A stretch of DNA of 64,000 nucleotides from Hemibagrus wyckioides (GCF_019097595.1 NC_080735.1:15229917-15293916); one strand, 5' to 3'. Shown: positions 35,583 through 48,260, numbered from the stretch's first letter. The notes: a model not told the origin generated them from the letters alone. Made by a program: numbers and translations.

Positions 35583-36491
35583 GAGCAGTATGGAATAAAA
35601 TCACTGTCAAAAATAATCGTGCGTAATTCAGAAAATTTGTGTGTAATTCTGTGTTTTGTCCGAGTCGGATTCCAAATTTTACGGCCACGACAGATACGAG
35701 ACAGTTTACAGATACGAGATTTTGTGTGTTTGTTACAATACAACTCTAAAATGTACGACTATGACCATTTACAGACACAATGCTCGTTTTCACAACACCT
35801 CTGTTACACGGATGACATGCAAAATTACGCCCACGAATGTAGTGTGTTAAACCACTGTCAAAAATACCACAGCGGTACTTCACTGGGCCTTGGCAGTACA
35901 TCAACAGAACTCTCCTTTGATTTGCATGTTAATGGGCATGCAGAGGAAAATTGTTATAACATGAACGGGGTTATATCAAATTCTGGCATTTCAAAAAGGT
36001 GGCTAACACAAAATTCCTATTTCAAACTGAGACGTGAACTGTGCAACTCGCAATTCTGAGAAAAAAATTCCGAATCATGATATAGAAAACCTTTTTTATT
36101 TTTTATTCAGTAGCGGGAACGGGCTTCCATAGATGAGTGAGCGCTTGTCTGCTGATCTGGCATTTTGGCGCCAGTGGTTTAAAACCGGGGTGCATGTGCC
36201 GAATCGATTCATCTTGATGACGTATTTTTGACATTGGTTTAACACTACATTCGTGGGCGTAATTTTGCATGTCGTCCGTGTAACAGAGGTGTTGTGAAAA
36301 CGAGCGTTGTGTCTGTAAACGGTCATAGTCGTACATTTTAGAGTTGTACTGTAACAAACACAAAATCTCGTATCTGTAAACTGTCGTGGCCATAAAATTT
36401 GGAATCCAACTCGGACAAAACACAGAATTACACACAAATTTTCTGAATTACACACGATTATTTTTGACAGTGATTTTATTCCATAGAGCAG
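35583..36491. mobile_element. Foldback element with ~260-bp inverted arms
   Basis: The left arm starts at 35589 (TATGGAATAAAATCACTGTC) and the right arm ends at 36485 with the inverted sequence. The arms pair over about 260-280 bases with few mismatches, around a ~360-base centre. The direct repeat GAGCAG flanks both ends (35583-35588 and 36486-36491). Open frames within the arms occur on both strands and show no known domain, so I do not call a gene. Confidence 0.75.
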
Positions 36492-37140
36492 CCTGTATTT
36501 CTCTCAAAGTTGTTTTTGGGTTTTCTTTGCACATCGAACAATTCTTCTGGCAGTTGTGGGTGAAATCTTTCTTGATCTACCTGACCATGGCTTAGTATCA
36601 ACAGAACCTCTTATTTTCCACCTCTTTATCAGTTTGAACAGTAGTGACTGGCATTTTCAAGTGTTGTAATATCTTTTCATATTCTTTTCCCACTTTATAA
36701 AGTTCATCCACCTCATTACAGAGGTCCATTGACAGTTCTTTTGTCTTCCCCATGGTGCAGTATCCAGCTCAGTGCATCACCTACTGAACTGAGAAACTCA
36801 CTGACTAGTTATGCACAGATACTAATCACAACTGCAATAAGTCACAGATGTGGAAACTTCCCTTTAATAGCGAATTAAACCTCTGTGTTTCAGCCTGTGT
36901 GTTTATAATATGGGCAAACATTCAAGGATATGTAAACTTTTTATCAGGCTTGTTTGGGTGATTTCAGTTATCATTAGGTTTTAAAAAGGAGTTAAACAGC
37001 TGTGATAATTAATGACTTCACATGACCACTATCTTTAAATAAGAAACAAATCTTTTGCATTATCAGTCATATTTTCCAAATAAATGGCAATGGTTAACAA
37101 TTTCTTCCAGGGTATGCAAACTTTTGAGCACAATTGTTAA
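36492..37140 (-). pseudogene. Tc1-like transposon 5' portion
   Basis: Right end ACAATTGTGCTCAAAAGTTTGCATA on the minus strand, then a transposase start at about 36752 (MGKTKELSMDL) with a helix-turn-helix region. The catalytic part is missing. Confidence 0.65.
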
Positions 37141-38263
37141 AACAAAAAATGGCATTAAAGTGCTGTATAATCATGACATCAAAATAGTGTAAACAGAAAA
37201 ACAATGAAGCAGTGTAATATTTACAGTAATATTTTTAAATAATAGAAATATTGCAATAAAATACTGAACCAAACAACTTTTAACAATAAGTATCATATTT
37301 CATTATCATGTAACAGAGTAAATCTGTAATATAAAAAGCAATATAATACAGTTGAAATGACAACATGGCAGTGTTAAAATAATTTTTGTCAGGTAGATTT
37401 GTTTCTATAGAATGTGACGGCGGCGCCACACCACTGCCCACAAGCAGCATAAAATTGCTCTGCCCAGGTGCTAAAAGAGCAGCGCCATATCAGAATCCCC
37501 ACTGAGGAAGGCAGGAGTCAACAAAGCTAAGATATAAGTCAAGAATGCAGTACAGGATGCAACTAGTGTCCAGTGAAGCCTGTATAAAGGTCAATCAGAA
37601 AATATAGAAACGTTCACATTGTGTTCTGAAAATGATACCTCAGCAAAATGTTAGATACAGAATGATGTGAATGCAGAAGAAACTTATAATGAAGGTGACT
37701 GTACACACAGCCTAAAGGTAAATTATTACAGTATTTAAAAAAGTATTTTAATACATCAACTCGAGTTAAATCTAGCTTTGCTTTTCAATTTTCAATCTCT
37801 TTACATTGGGTTAAATTGTCACATTTCTGGTGAAAGACAAAATTGTATATTAAGTCTGTTCAATTTAAATGGAATGTTCATAGACATGTTCAGTTTGCTT
37901 GTAATGTGTAGAAACAGTTTCTATTTTCACAGAATTTAAATTTTAACTCATATTTAAGACATGTATTAATACCAATAATATTGAATTAGATTGGAGTAAT
38001 AATAATGTATTATTGTAATAATAAATTAACTTGCAGCATTTTGTTTCCATTAAACTCTCAAACTGTCATACTGATTTGTGTTTTTATTTCTTGGAACACA
38101 GGTAACTGGGTTAATTATTAAGTTTGTTAAAGATTGACTAAATAACAGTGGTGGGAAAAGTACACATCTCTTGGGAACAGGTATTTGTACATGGACACTA
38201 CACAAGAAAAAGGACCCTTTTATAAAGACAGGATCTGTAGCTTGTAAATTCTTTCCTACAAGT
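37141..38263. other. No gene seen; intron region of unit D
   Basis: AT-rich sequence with no supported coding frame or recognised repeat. It lies between the Tc1-like fragment and the degenerate chromovirus. Confidence 0.5.
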
Positions 38264-38633
38264 ACTACTGTCATAAAAACACCAGAAGTGAACAGACAAT
38301 GGAGCATCAAAACACTGGAAGGGGTGTGTTTATTGAGGCTGAATGCAGGTAGAAAGAAGAGAGAGGAGGATACTCAGCTGTAGGAGTGGTGATCTGGAAA
38401 TCGGAGCTGAGGGGTGAAGAAGACGCTGTGCACGGAGGTAAATGGTAATGGGAAGAGCAGAAATAGGCCTGAATATGTGGAGAAGGGAAAAAAGGCAGTT
38501 AGGGTGAATAGGCTCAGACTGAATAGCACGGAGGCTAAAGCTAACGTACGGATACGTTGCCGCGAGTTGGTGTCACAGAGACCAGATGGGGATGAAGTGA
38601 AGGAAGTGTTCTTAAATAGGGGAGTAGAGGTGA

Positions 38634-39802
38634 TTAACTAATGAGGTGCAGGTGATCTAGATCAATACTCAGTAGAATGAGTGCTCTGGTGAGGTGTCGG
38701 GTCCGGCGTACCTGTGACAGAACCCCCCACTCCACGGTCTGCTCCTGAGGACCGAGGTTCTCGGCGACGTGGTGGATGGCCTCTAGCACGCGGAGCGGGG
38801 TATTCCAGGTGCTGGGAGTGGAAGTCCGCAAGGAGGTTGGGATCCAAGATGTTGTTGCGCGGGACCCACGACCTTTCCTCAGACCATAACCCTCCCAGTC
38901 GACCAGGTATTCGAGGCAACCACCATGATGCCGGGACCTCAGAATCTCCTTCACTGTGTAGACCGAGGCGTCCTCGACCACTGGAGGGAGAGGGGGATCT
39001 GCTGCATCGCCGGACTCTGTGGAGGGAGAAGGAAAAACAGGTGAGATATACGGTTTAATTAAAGAAACGTGAAATGTAGGGTGAATTTTGTAATGTGATG
39101 GTAGCTGGAGTTCCACAGTGACGGGGTTAATGAGTTGAGAGATGGGGAATGGACCGATGTATTTGGGGCTGAGCTTCTTGCATGGGAGACGTAGTCGGAT
39201 GTCCCTAGTAGAGAGCCACACCTTTTGCCCAGGTTGGTATTTGGGCACCTCCATCCTCCGGGTATCTGCTGCCTTCTTGTGGCGTCTGATAGCCTGCTGC
39301 AGTCTCTGCTGTGCAGAGTTCCAGAATCTCTCACTTTCTTGGAACCAGTGATGCAACGAAGGGACTGATGAGGGTTCGTCTGACCATGGGAACAACGGGG
39401 GTTGGTAACCAAGTATGCACTGGAATGGGGTGAGACCAGTGGTCGACTCGTGCAGGGAGTTCTGTGCATACTTGGCCCATGGGAGGTATCAGTGCCAAGA
39501 GTGTTGCTGGTGGTGGCAGAAGGTACAAAGATGGTGACTAATCTCCTGGATCTTACGTTCAGTTTGCCCATTGGATTGAGGGTGGTAACCAGATGAGACA
39601 CAAATTGAGGACCTCTATTGGAAACGATGTCTTCTAGGATGCCAAAGTTCCGAAAGAGGTGTTGGAACAGGCCTTCAGCGGTCTCCAAGGCTGTGGGGAG
39701 GCCCTTGAGAGGGATGAGACGACAGGCCTTGGAGAACCAGTCCACTGCCACCAAGATGCAGGTGTAACCTTCTGAGGTGGGTAGGTCGGTGACAAAGTCC
39801 AC
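38634..39802 (-). pseudogene. Chromovirus integrase and chromodomain, frameshifted
   Basis: Frame 39802-39059 holds the integrase core start ([31 protein letters not shown]). Frame 39395-38634 holds the C-terminal part ([20 protein letters not shown]) and the chromodomain ([12 protein letters not shown]). The link between them is out of frame. Confidence 0.8.
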
Positions 39803-40225
39803 TCCTAGGTGTGACCAGGGGTGCTAAGGAGTGGGCAATGGAATCAACCTGCCAGCTGGGAGATGTCGGGGAATCTTGGTCATAGCGCACTCCTGACAAC
39901 CCCTGACGTACCTTCTGACATCCGAGGTAACGCTCCTGCAGGAGTGAGAGAGTCTGATTGATACCGGGATGCCCAGTGCCCAGGGAGGAGTGAGCCGACT
40001 GAATGAGGCTTTGATGTAGAGATGACGGGATATAGGTGTGGCCGGACGGACACTCTGGTGGAGTCGGCTCAGTGACTCGTCGGCTCTGAGGTCGTCATTC
40101 AGGATCCATTGTATAGGCGAGACCAACAGGTTGGGCGGCAGTATTGGTTCGGGCTGTTTGGAGGGAGCGTCGGGGGAATGTAGCCGGGAGAGAGCATCTG
40201 CCTCTCTGTTCTTGGACCCCGGGCG

Positions 40226-41314
40226 TTAGGTGACTTTGAAGTTAAACCGAGTGAAGAATAGAACCCAGTGGGCTTGGCGGCGGTTGAGGCGTTTGGCGTC
40301 TCTGATGTACTGGAGATTCTTATGATCGGTGATAACGCTAAATGGGTGATGCGCTCCCTCCAGCCAGTGTCTCCACTCTTCCAGGGCAAGCTTGATGGCC
40401 AATAACTCCCAGTTCCCCATGTCGTAGTTTTGTTCACTCTGGGTAAGTTTTTTAGAAAAATAAGCACAGGGGTGGAGTAGTGCTGGACTACCATGCTCTT
40501 GTGACAGAACTGCCCCCACTCCGGTGGTGGACGCGTCTACTTCCACAGTGAGTGGAAGGTTGGGGTCAGGATGTGTCAGTAGGAGCACTGACACGAATCG
40601 CTGCTTCAAGAGGCTGAACGCTCGGTCAGCTTGTGGACTCCACTGTAGAATTCTAGGTCCCTTTTTGAGGAGATTGGTGAGGGGGGCGGCGATGGTGCTG
40701 TAACCCCCAATAAACCTCCTGTAGAAATTCGCGAAGCCCAAGAATCGTTGCAATTCCTTAATCGTGGTGGGGACTGGCCAGGCCGTGATGGCGTCCACCT
40801 TACCCTCTTCCATCTTCATGCCATTGGGGCTGATGATGTAGCCGAGAAAGATGGTGGTGGTCAGATGGAAGGAGCACTTCTCAGATTTAAGGAAGAGGTG
40901 ATGTTCACGGAGTTTTTGGAGGACGGCTCTGACATGTCGCACATGCTCTGTTTCATCCCGAGAATACAGCAGGATGTCATCTATGTAAACGATAACAAAA
41001 CGATGGAGGTACTCCCGGAACAACTCGTTCATGTACCCCTGGAGTACCCCTGGTGCGTTTACCAGGCCATACAGCATTACGAGATATTCATAATGGCTGG
41101 TAGGGGTCACGAATGCCGTCGTCCACTCATCCTCCTCGTGGATCCGGATCAGGTTATAGGCGCTGCAGAGATCCAGCTTGGTGAAGATCCGGGCGTCTCT
41201 AAGATATTCGAGGGCGGCTGGGATGAGTGGAAGGGGATAACGGTATTTGACTGTGATCTGGTTAAGAGCACGGTAGTCTATGCAGGGACATAGTCCTCCA
41301 TCCTTCTTGGCCAC
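40226..41314 (-). pseudogene. Chromovirus reverse transcriptase / RNase H
   Basis: A 362-codon open stretch with [14 protein letters not shown], the catalytic [13 protein letters not shown] and RNase [19 protein letters not shown]. The ends are cut by frameshifts. Confidence 0.85.
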
Positions 41315-41350
41315 AAAGAAGAAACTCGAGGCTGCCGGAGATTTGGAAGG

Positions 41351-41917
41351 TCAGATGTAGCCTTGTTCCAGAGCTTCTTTAATGTAATCTTCAATGGCCT
41401 GGTGTTCAGGTAGGGACAGGGAGTAAATTTTACCTCGGGGCACCTGGGCATCCAGAAGGAGGTCAGTGCAGCAATCCCAAGGTCTGTGAGGAGGTAGTTT
41501 GGATGCTTTTTGTGGACAGAATACATCTTGGTAATCGGCGTAGTGTCGAGGAATGGACGGGAGTTGTTGTTGGTGTGGCTCTCTATTGAGGTCGTACAGA
41601 GCGATATGGTGGTGGACTCGGATACCTGGATGGTTTAGATCTGGGAAGCAGTGTGGGAAACAGCCTTCTCCCCATTCCAGAATTTCACCAGTGGCCCAGG
41701 AGATAGTAGGGGTGTGATCCATGAGCCATGGATGTCCGAGGATGATATCAGATGTGGACCTCTCGAGAACCAAGAAGTTGATCACTTCAGAGTGCAGGAA
41801 GCCGACTTTCATGTGAATGGGCCCCACAAAGTGACGAACTGTTCCCCGTCCAAGGAGACTACCAGTGATGGAGTGAATTCGGTAGCGGACGGGGTTAGTG
41901 TTCTTTTTGAGGTTCAA
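41351..41917 (-). pseudogene. Chromovirus protease region
   Basis: Contains the second half of the protease (TSDIILGHPWLMDHTP) and the linker to the reverse transcriptase (LPPHRPWDCCTDLLLDAQVP). The catalytic DSG/DTG half is in another frame upstream. Confidence 0.7.
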
Positions 41918-42056
41918 TTGTCAGCAGAAGTCGGCGGAAATGAAGTTCCCAGCTGATCCAGAGTCAAGGAGTGCGTGAACTGTAACATGAGAAACAGCGC
42001 TACTCAGTTCTACATGGTGAGTGGTTTTAATTGTTTAGGGTGATAAGAAATGATAC

Positions 42057-42668
42057 TCACCACGGGGCATGCTGGGCGTGAGGGACATGCAGGGAGTGCA
42101 TGTCCCGGTTGGCCGCAGTAGAGGCAAAGACCCTGGGACCCTGTCTCTCGGAGCGGGACAATCTAGTGTGGTCCATCTGCATGGGCTCTGATTCTGGTTC
42201 TAGAGAGGGAGCCATGGAGCTGCGATGGAGATTGGGTGGAGATGGTGTCATCGGGTCCGCCAGGCAGCGCCTCCTGCGCTCAGAGACTCGAAGGGCCATT
42301 TGAATGAACATTTCCAATCCGAAGGAGTCATCTATGGTTGACAGCTGCAGACGGACCCCTGGTTCGAGTCCCTGACGGTAGGTAGTCAGCAGGGCGCGCT
42401 TGTCCCACCCACTGGCAGCAGCTAGGGTGTGAAACTGCAAGGTATATTCAAGAACAGAGCGTTTACCCTGTTTCAGGTGATAGAGCTGTTCCCCTGCAGT
42501 TGCATCTCCTAAGGGCTTGCCAAAGACCTTTCGAAAGTAGGCGACAAAAGCGTCCACGGATTGGAGAACCGGGCCGTTCTGCTGCCAGAGGGAGTCAGCC
42601 CAGTGGAGCGCTTTCCCAGAGAGGAGAGAGATTTCCCAGAGAGGAATCGGGCCAACAGGAGGCGTCAC
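42057..42668 (-). pseudogene. Chromovirus Gag fragment
   Basis: Capsid-like piece (GKALHWADSLWQQNGPVLQS, SVLEYTLQFHTLAAASGWD). The N-terminus is deleted; the zinc knuckle is degraded. Confidence 0.75.
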
Positions 42669-42810
42669 TTCCGGGTTTGGTGGAGGAGGAAGTGTTCTTA
42701 AATAGGGGAGTAGTGGTGATTAACTAATGAGGTGCAGGTGATCTAGATCAATACTCAGGAGAATGAGTGTGCTGGCGAGGTGTCGGGTCCGGCATGCCAG
42801 TGACAACTAC

Positions 42811-43498
42811 ACTGGGCCAGTGACAACTACACTGGGACAGTCAAATATTTCAGTATTTAGTAACTAATTCTTTGGTGTGTGTTGGGCAATTACAGTATTT
42901 GTGCAGTAATCTTATTCTGCTTTACATAAAAAAAATGTTAAACATTAAAACAATAAAAGTTGAGATATTGGGTAATTGGGTTGCTGTATAGCATTAATAA
43001 CATTCATATAGACTGCTGCTATAGTGTAACTAGCCGCACAACATAATTAATATAATGAGAAGTTTATTCACATACACATTAAAATCCTTAATTACATTAA
43101 CAAGTAAATGGTCTTTATGATTATCACAGGATGTGCTCACCTCTACATTTTCACAAATATGATGTTGAATTCTTATAAGATGAAATTGTATGTTACTGAG
43201 GCAAAGCAGTAATCTGAATATAAGAGAGTTTTCTTCTGTTCTACTTAAACAAATCCTGCAGGTCAGGCCATGGGTCATGGGTGTGCTGGTGGCGGGATTA
43301 GGTCAGGGTTTTCTTCCATCATAGGCTAAAGTATTTCAGGCTGTAACTGCAGTTTTAATGCTCTACCGAACCGTTTGCACTTGCAACATTTAACAAAACT
43401 GAAAGGCTACAAAGGCCAAAAGAATATAGTAATTGGACAACTGCTTTTTTAAAATACAAGTGTAACCAGAGATGTGGGATAATGTAGTGGGGTAGAAA
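42811..43498. other. No gene seen; intron region of unit D
   Basis: AT-rich, no supported coding frame. It begins with a duplicated 21-base stretch next to the chromovirus end. Confidence 0.5.
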
Positions 43499-43972
43499 CA
43501 GTGTTGGGTAGGTTACTTTGGAAATGTAATAGGTTACAGATTACAAATTACCCTGTTTAAAATGTAATAAGTAGTGTAACTTTTAAATTACTTTATAAAA
43601 GTAAAGTAACTGATTACATTTGATTACTTTTAAGTTTATTTACGGATATTTTCAAGTAAATCATTTCCAAACATTTATACCAGGCAGGGTTAACCTTACA
43701 GTAGTACTCAACTCTGTTTACTGTTAGAATTTTAAACCTTTCATCACTTGAATTAAGATTATATTAATTGAATTTTAAGCACATCCACCACGAAACCAGA
43801 CTTCATAACAATAATTGTTTAATACTGTTTTGGGAATCAAATCTTTTCTACTGTAGTAGAGTGAAAGTAAAAAGTGTCCAAAACATTCTATACTTTAGTA
43901 AAGTACAAATACTGGAAAAAGATACTCAAGCACAGTAATGAATTACCTTTATTTCGTTACTGCCTACCACTG
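43499..43972. mobile_element. MITE with CAGTG..TAGG ends
   Basis: Ends CAGTGTTGGGTAGG and ...CTGCCTACCACTG, with alternating GTAATC/GATTAC-like and AAGTAC-like stretches. It resembles the hAT-type MITE at 25.0 kb but has no clear 8-bp duplication. Confidence 0.55.
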
Positions 43973-44018
43973 CTAAATAAACATGTAAACCAAATAGTTT
44001 CTGTGCACCAAAACTTAC

Positions 44019-44105
44019 GTTTCACAGCGGTGCCTCTCCCTCTCTGTCTTCTTACTGCGTTTAAGGCAGCAGCTCTTTGTGAAAGTGTGGTTACGTACTG
44101 CACAG
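44019..44105 (-). other. Probable 5' UTR exon of unit D
   Basis: The stretch ...AAGAAGACAGAGAGG...GTGAAAC|GTAAGTTTTGGTGCACA matches that of unit B at 55146 (AAGAAGACGGACAGG...GCGAAAG|GTAAGTGTTTGTGCACA). The exon start is not defined. Confidence 0.45.
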
Positions 44106-44159
44106 GAGTGGCTTTTATACTTAGCGGTAACAGCGCTGCCTCTTTATTCTTTTATTTTT

Positions 44160-44720
44160 TCTTTCTTTCTTTTTTTTAAACTTACAGGACATATGCGATA
44201 CCATTTATGGTCAAACCTTAAACAGACATGGGGGATACATGTAACAGATCTTACTATTTCTGCATATAAAGCATTCTTTCAAACATTCTTTTAATATTGG
44301 ACAATTTACATGTTTTTAACATACGGGTAATTTTAAATTCTACAAATGACTTTCAGTACAAGAGATGTTTTAATACACTTTTTTAAGGAATTGGGTTCAA
44401 TGAGTCATGAAATGTTTTAAGATCTTTACAGAAATATCTAAACGATGGCCAAAATAATGTAATGATACTTCCTCAGAAGTTTTACTACCTTTAACACATT
44501 ATCAGTTATATCAGAGATGGTATTACTATTGTCATGACTCCAAGAAGAGAATCATTTTAATTATTTTGTAGAATGTATTAAAAAGCATCATAGATACCTG
44601 CTTCCAAACGTCTTCAGAATATTTACAATTTTAGAATAAATGTGAGAGTTTCAGATTCAAGATTACAATAGAACATTCTGGTGAGATGTCTTTTTTAAAC
44701 TTATCTTTTGTAAACGCACT
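44160..44720 (-). pseudogene. L1-type LINE ORF2 C-terminal remnant
   Basis: Minus-strand reading around 44600-44690 gives CKYSEDVWKQVSMM after an H-(L/I)-(F/Y) stretch, as in the end of fish L1 ORF2. Many frameshifts and stops. Confidence 0.45.
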
Positions 44721-45133
44721 ACTAGAATAATACCTGTACCAGACTTTAAAATAATTTCCTTTGCCTTATTTGGCAGTAAAAACTCACTGTCCAGTTCAGA
44801 AATAAATTGCTGATAAGTGTAAATTTCACTAGTACTAGTTTTAGTCTGAAAATAATTCCTTTGTCAAACCATTCTTTGTTAAATAGACTGTTAAAATTTC
44901 CCGTATTACAGTACTGTAATGTAAAATGTAATGCAAAGGTCCACAGTAAAATACTGGTGGTTACAGGTAGCAGTACTTTTACAGCTGTAATTTATTTCAA
45001 CAGTTTACTGTAAAATGTACAGTATGGTACAGTAGAATATGAGGTGTAACACAGTGTAAAAAATTGCTGATTATAATACAGCGATATCTACCTGCTTGTT
45101 TCACCTTAATTACACACACACACATACATTATT

Positions 45134-45140
<7 letters not shown>

Positions 45141-45200
<60 letters not shown>
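45141..45200. repeat. (TA)n microsatellite
   Basis: About 30 TA units directly beside the Tc1-like element, which targets TA. Confidence 0.95.
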
Positions 45201-45202
<2 letters not shown>

Positions 45203-45205
<3 letters not shown>

Positions 45206-46450
45206 TATATTGCCAAAAGTATTCGCTCACCCATCCAAATAATCAGAATCAGGTGTTCCAATCACTTCCATGGCCACAGGTGTATAAAATCAAGCACCTA
45301 GGCATGCAGACTGTTTTTACAAACATTTGTGAAAGAATGGGTCGCTCTCAGGAGCTCAGTGAATTCCAGCGTGGAACTGTGATAGGATGCCACCTGTGCA
45401 ACAAATCCAGTCGTGAAATTTCCTCGCTCCTAAATATTCCACAGTCAACTGTCAGCTGTATTATAAGAACGTGGAAGTATTTGGGAACGACAGCAACTCA
45501 GCCACGAAGTGGTAGGCCACGTAAACTGACGGAGCGGGGTCAGCGGATGCTGAGGCGCATAGTGCGAAGAGGTCGCCAACTTTCTGCAGAGTCAATCGCT
45601 ACAGACCTCCAAACTTCATGTGGCCTTCAGATTAGCTCAAGAACAGTGCGCAGAGAGCTTCATGGAATGGGTTTCCATGGCCGAGCAGCTGCATCCATGC
45701 CATACATCACCAAGTGCAATGCAAAGCATCGGATGCAGTGGTGTAAAGCACGCCGCCACTGGACTCTAGTACAGTGGAGACGCGTTCTCTGGAGTGACGA
45801 ATCGCGCTTCTCCATCTGGCAATCTGATGGACGAGTCTGGGTTTGGCGGTTGCCAGGAGAACGGTACTTGTCTGACTGCATTGTGCCAAGTGTAAAGTTT
45901 GGTGGAGGGGGGATTATGGTGTGGGGTTGTTTTTCAGGAGCCGGGCTTGGCCCCTTAGTTCCAGTGAAAGGAACTCTGAATGCTTCAGCATACCAAGACA
46001 TTTTGGACAATTCCATGCTCCCAACTTTGTGGGAACAGTTTGGAGCTGGCCCCTTCCTCTTCCAACATGACTGTGCACCAGTGCACAAAGCAAGGTCCAT
46101 AAAGACATGGATGACAGAGTCTGGTGTGGAGGAACTTGACTGGCCTGCACAGAGTCCTGACCTCAACCCGATAGAACACCTTTGGGATGAATTAGAGCGG
46201 AGACTGAGAGCCAGGCCTTCTCGTCCAACATCAGTGTGTGACCTCACAAATGCGCTTCTGGAAGAATGGTCAAAAATTCCCATAAACACACTCCTAAACC
46301 TTGTGGACAGCCTTCCCAGAAGAGTTGAAGCTGTTATAGCTGCAAAGGGTGGACCGACGTCATATTGAACCCTATGGATTAGGAATGGGATGTCACTTAA
46401 GTTCATATGCGAGTCAAGGCATTTGAGCGAATACTTTTGGCAATATAGTG
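45203..46450 (+). mobile_element. Complete Tc1-like transposon
   Basis: Terminal inverted repeats begin CACTATATTGCCAAAAGTAT at 45203 and end with the inverse at 46450. TA follows the right end; the left flank is CA beside a (TA)n tract. The element is 1248 bp and carries one uninterrupted transposase. Confidence 0.92.
45337..46368 (+). CDS. Tc1-like transposase
   Basis: 343 residues from the Met before GRSQELSEF; the open frame extends further upstream through the inverted repeat and the (TA)n tract, which is not coding. The enzyme cuts and moves its own DNA. Two helix-turn-helix regions come first ([20 protein letters not shown]; then a GRPRKL linker and a second one). The catalytic triad is D in WSDESRFS, D in FQHDCAPVH and E in PIEHLWDE, with 34 residues between the last two (D34E). 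The [12 protein letters not shown] motif is present. The length is normal for the family and there are no lesions, so activity is possible but not shown. Confidence 0.93.
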   Translation: MGRSQELSEFQRGTVIGCHLCNKSSREISSLLNIPQSTVSCIIRTWKYLGTTATQPRSGRPRKLTERGQRMLRRIVRRGRQLSAESIATDLQTSCGLQISSRTVRRELHGMGFHGRAAASMPYITKCNAKHRMQWCKARRHWTLVQWRRVLWSDESRFSIWQSDGRVWVWRLPGERYLSDCIVPSVKFGGGGIMVWGCFSGAGLGPLVPVKGTLNASAYQDILDNSMLPTLWEQFGAGPFLFQHDCAPVHKARSIKTWMTESGVEELDWPAQSPDLNPIEHLWDELERRLRARPSRPTSVCDLTNALLEEWSKIPINTLLNLVDSLPRRVEAVIAAKGGPTSY

Positions 46451-46525
46451 TATTTGATCTCATTATATTATGATATCTTTAAGGTAAAATCATGAAGATA
46501 TACTAAGTTTAAAGACACATTATGC

Positions 46526-46535
46526 ATTTATTTTG
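46526..46535 (-). terminator. Candidate polyadenylation signal of unit B
   Basis: AATAAATGCA on the minus strand, about 520 bases past the terminal exon; the same CATTTATTTT context recurs near 56230 past unit C. Confidence 0.35.
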
Positions 46536-47539
46536 ACCAAGAAAATAAAGTTCAGACAATGTGTGAAACCTTATTATTATTACATTTATACAATTATTAT
46601 AATTAGTACATTGTTGAAATGGTTTAATCAAGAAGTAAATAGTTTCTCAATTCATAACAACAAAAACAAAACACACCATAATACATTTGGAAAAGAGGAA
46701 TAATCAGTTTTTCTGTACAGTACTGCACATGGATCATGATTTAAGAAATGAGCAGTGAGCGCTCTCTACAAGTGCAATAGGGTATTTGCATCAGTATTTA
46801 AGGAGGAACAACCCTGTCCACTTCAAACCACTTGTATCTTGTGTCAGTGTGAAGGGATGTGCTGAAACCTGATTGTTTTTGGCATTCAGTCAGATTTGCT
46901 CAGATTTTTTAAATCAGATTTTTTTTGAAAATTGTGAAACTTTTAACTTGCTTTGAATTTTGTATCCATAAGACATGCCCATAAGCTGTTGTAATTATAA
47001 TATACTTGAGCAGAATGCTATAGAAAATTGTTGATGGTTTCAAGGAATGCGAATCCTCAAATGCTGGCAGGATTGGTGACTTTCAGATTAATATCATCCA
47101 CCTATTTAAAAGAAAAAAGCTTCTCTTAAGGTTCCTGTTTGTTATGATACAACAAATATTTTCTTTAAATGTTTTCCAAATGGTGACTTTCTTGATTTTA
47201 TAATACTAATGTTTTGATATGATTTTATAATACCAAGCCTAACTACTGAGTATTCTTTTGTTCTACAGTAGAGGTCAAAATTACAGAATTTATAAACATT
47301 TCATTTTTTCTGAAACACTGTTAATCTTCATTGCTAAGGAAATCTAAAGGAATATTAGCTGTGAGTATTGCACTACTGTTCATTCAAACTCACACTTTTG
47401 TACGCAATACTTATCTCATTTTACATTGTGTACATACCTCACAGTCACTTTCACCTTTTACATTTTTCTATTGCACTAATTTTCATACAATTCACCTTAT
47501 ACAGTATTTATTTAACTTATTTAACTGTGTATATGTTTG

Positions 47540-47638
47540 CACCTGACACCAAGACAAATTCCTAGTACTATAAAGTGCTCCTTGCTAACCCTTTGCTGTA
47601 CCTGGCAATAAAACTTTTTCTGATTCTGATTCTGAGTA
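47540..47638 (+). mobile_element. L2-type LINE tail with TGATTC repeats
   Basis: CTGGCAATAAAACTTTTTCTGATTCTGATTCTG, a characteristic tail; the body is not recognisable. Confidence 0.55.
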
Positions 47639-47644
47639 TATCAG

Positions 47645-48260
47645 TGATCTATTAGCATGTTTTACACTGCCATGTATCTCTATAAAAGGGCCAAATCCTG
47701 CTACAGAATACATGCCTCATGACATGAAACATCCTCCTCCACTTCTTTACACACTTTGGGTTCAGTCGTTCCCCGTTTTGATGCTGAACATAATGTTTCC
47801 CATCTGACCCTAATAAATTAAACTTGCTCTCATCAGTAAAGTCAAATTTGGACCAGTTCTCTGACCACAAACATGCTGACAGTCTCATGGTTTGGAGGAT
47901 GTTTTCTTCCTCTTGCATGGCTATATGGCAGGATGAATGCAAATGTTTATCTCCCAATCAGCCGGCAATTTTCATGCAAGACAATGGCACCTGTCACAAT
48001 TCAAAACTGGTACAGCACTTCCTTGAAGCTAGAAACTTTGATAAAATGAAATAGCTAGCACAGAGTTCTGAACTAAACCCAAGTGAACCCAATTGTTATT
48101 GCTAAGAAACCTGCTAAAGTTGAAGAACTGTGGAAGTGACTGGAAGAAATCTGGACCAAGATCACACCAGAGCAGTGTGAGAAACTAGTGATCTCCTGCA
48201 GCAGCAGATGTGCTGAAGTAATTCAAAGCAAAAGCACGCTACACTTCCTATTAATTTTTG
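47645..48260. pseudogene. Two Tc1-like fragments in opposite orientation
   Basis: On the minus strand 47957-47652 gives FTDESKFNLLGSDGKHYV, the middle of a Tc1 transposase. On the plus strand 47950-48250 gives FMQDNGTCHNSKLVQHFLE, the next part of such an enzyme. The two halves point in opposite directions, so there was an inversion or a nested insertion. This lies where the second galectin block would be expected. Confidence 0.6.

Larger units (their letters stand above)
38269..42805 (-). mobile_element. Degenerate sushi-like chromovirus
   Basis: Left LTR 38269-38719 (TGTCAT...GTGACA), right LTR remnant 42686-42805. The 5-bp duplication ACTAC stands at 38264-38268 and 42806-42810. Between them, on the minus strand, broken pieces of Gag, protease, reverse transcriptase/RNase H, integrase and chromodomain lie in the expected order. 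The 5' LTR and the start of gag are joined by a deletion. The neighbouring 21 bases (CCAGTGACAACTACACTGGG) are repeated just outside the right end. Confidence 0.88.

Noticed and set aside
35550..36455. Frames of 110-169 residues on both strands
   Set aside because: They fall in the arms of the foldback element and mirror each other; no known domain.
45064..45336. N-terminal 91-residue extension of the transposase frame
   Set aside because: It runs through the (TA)n tract and the inverted repeat; the family start is the Met at 45337.
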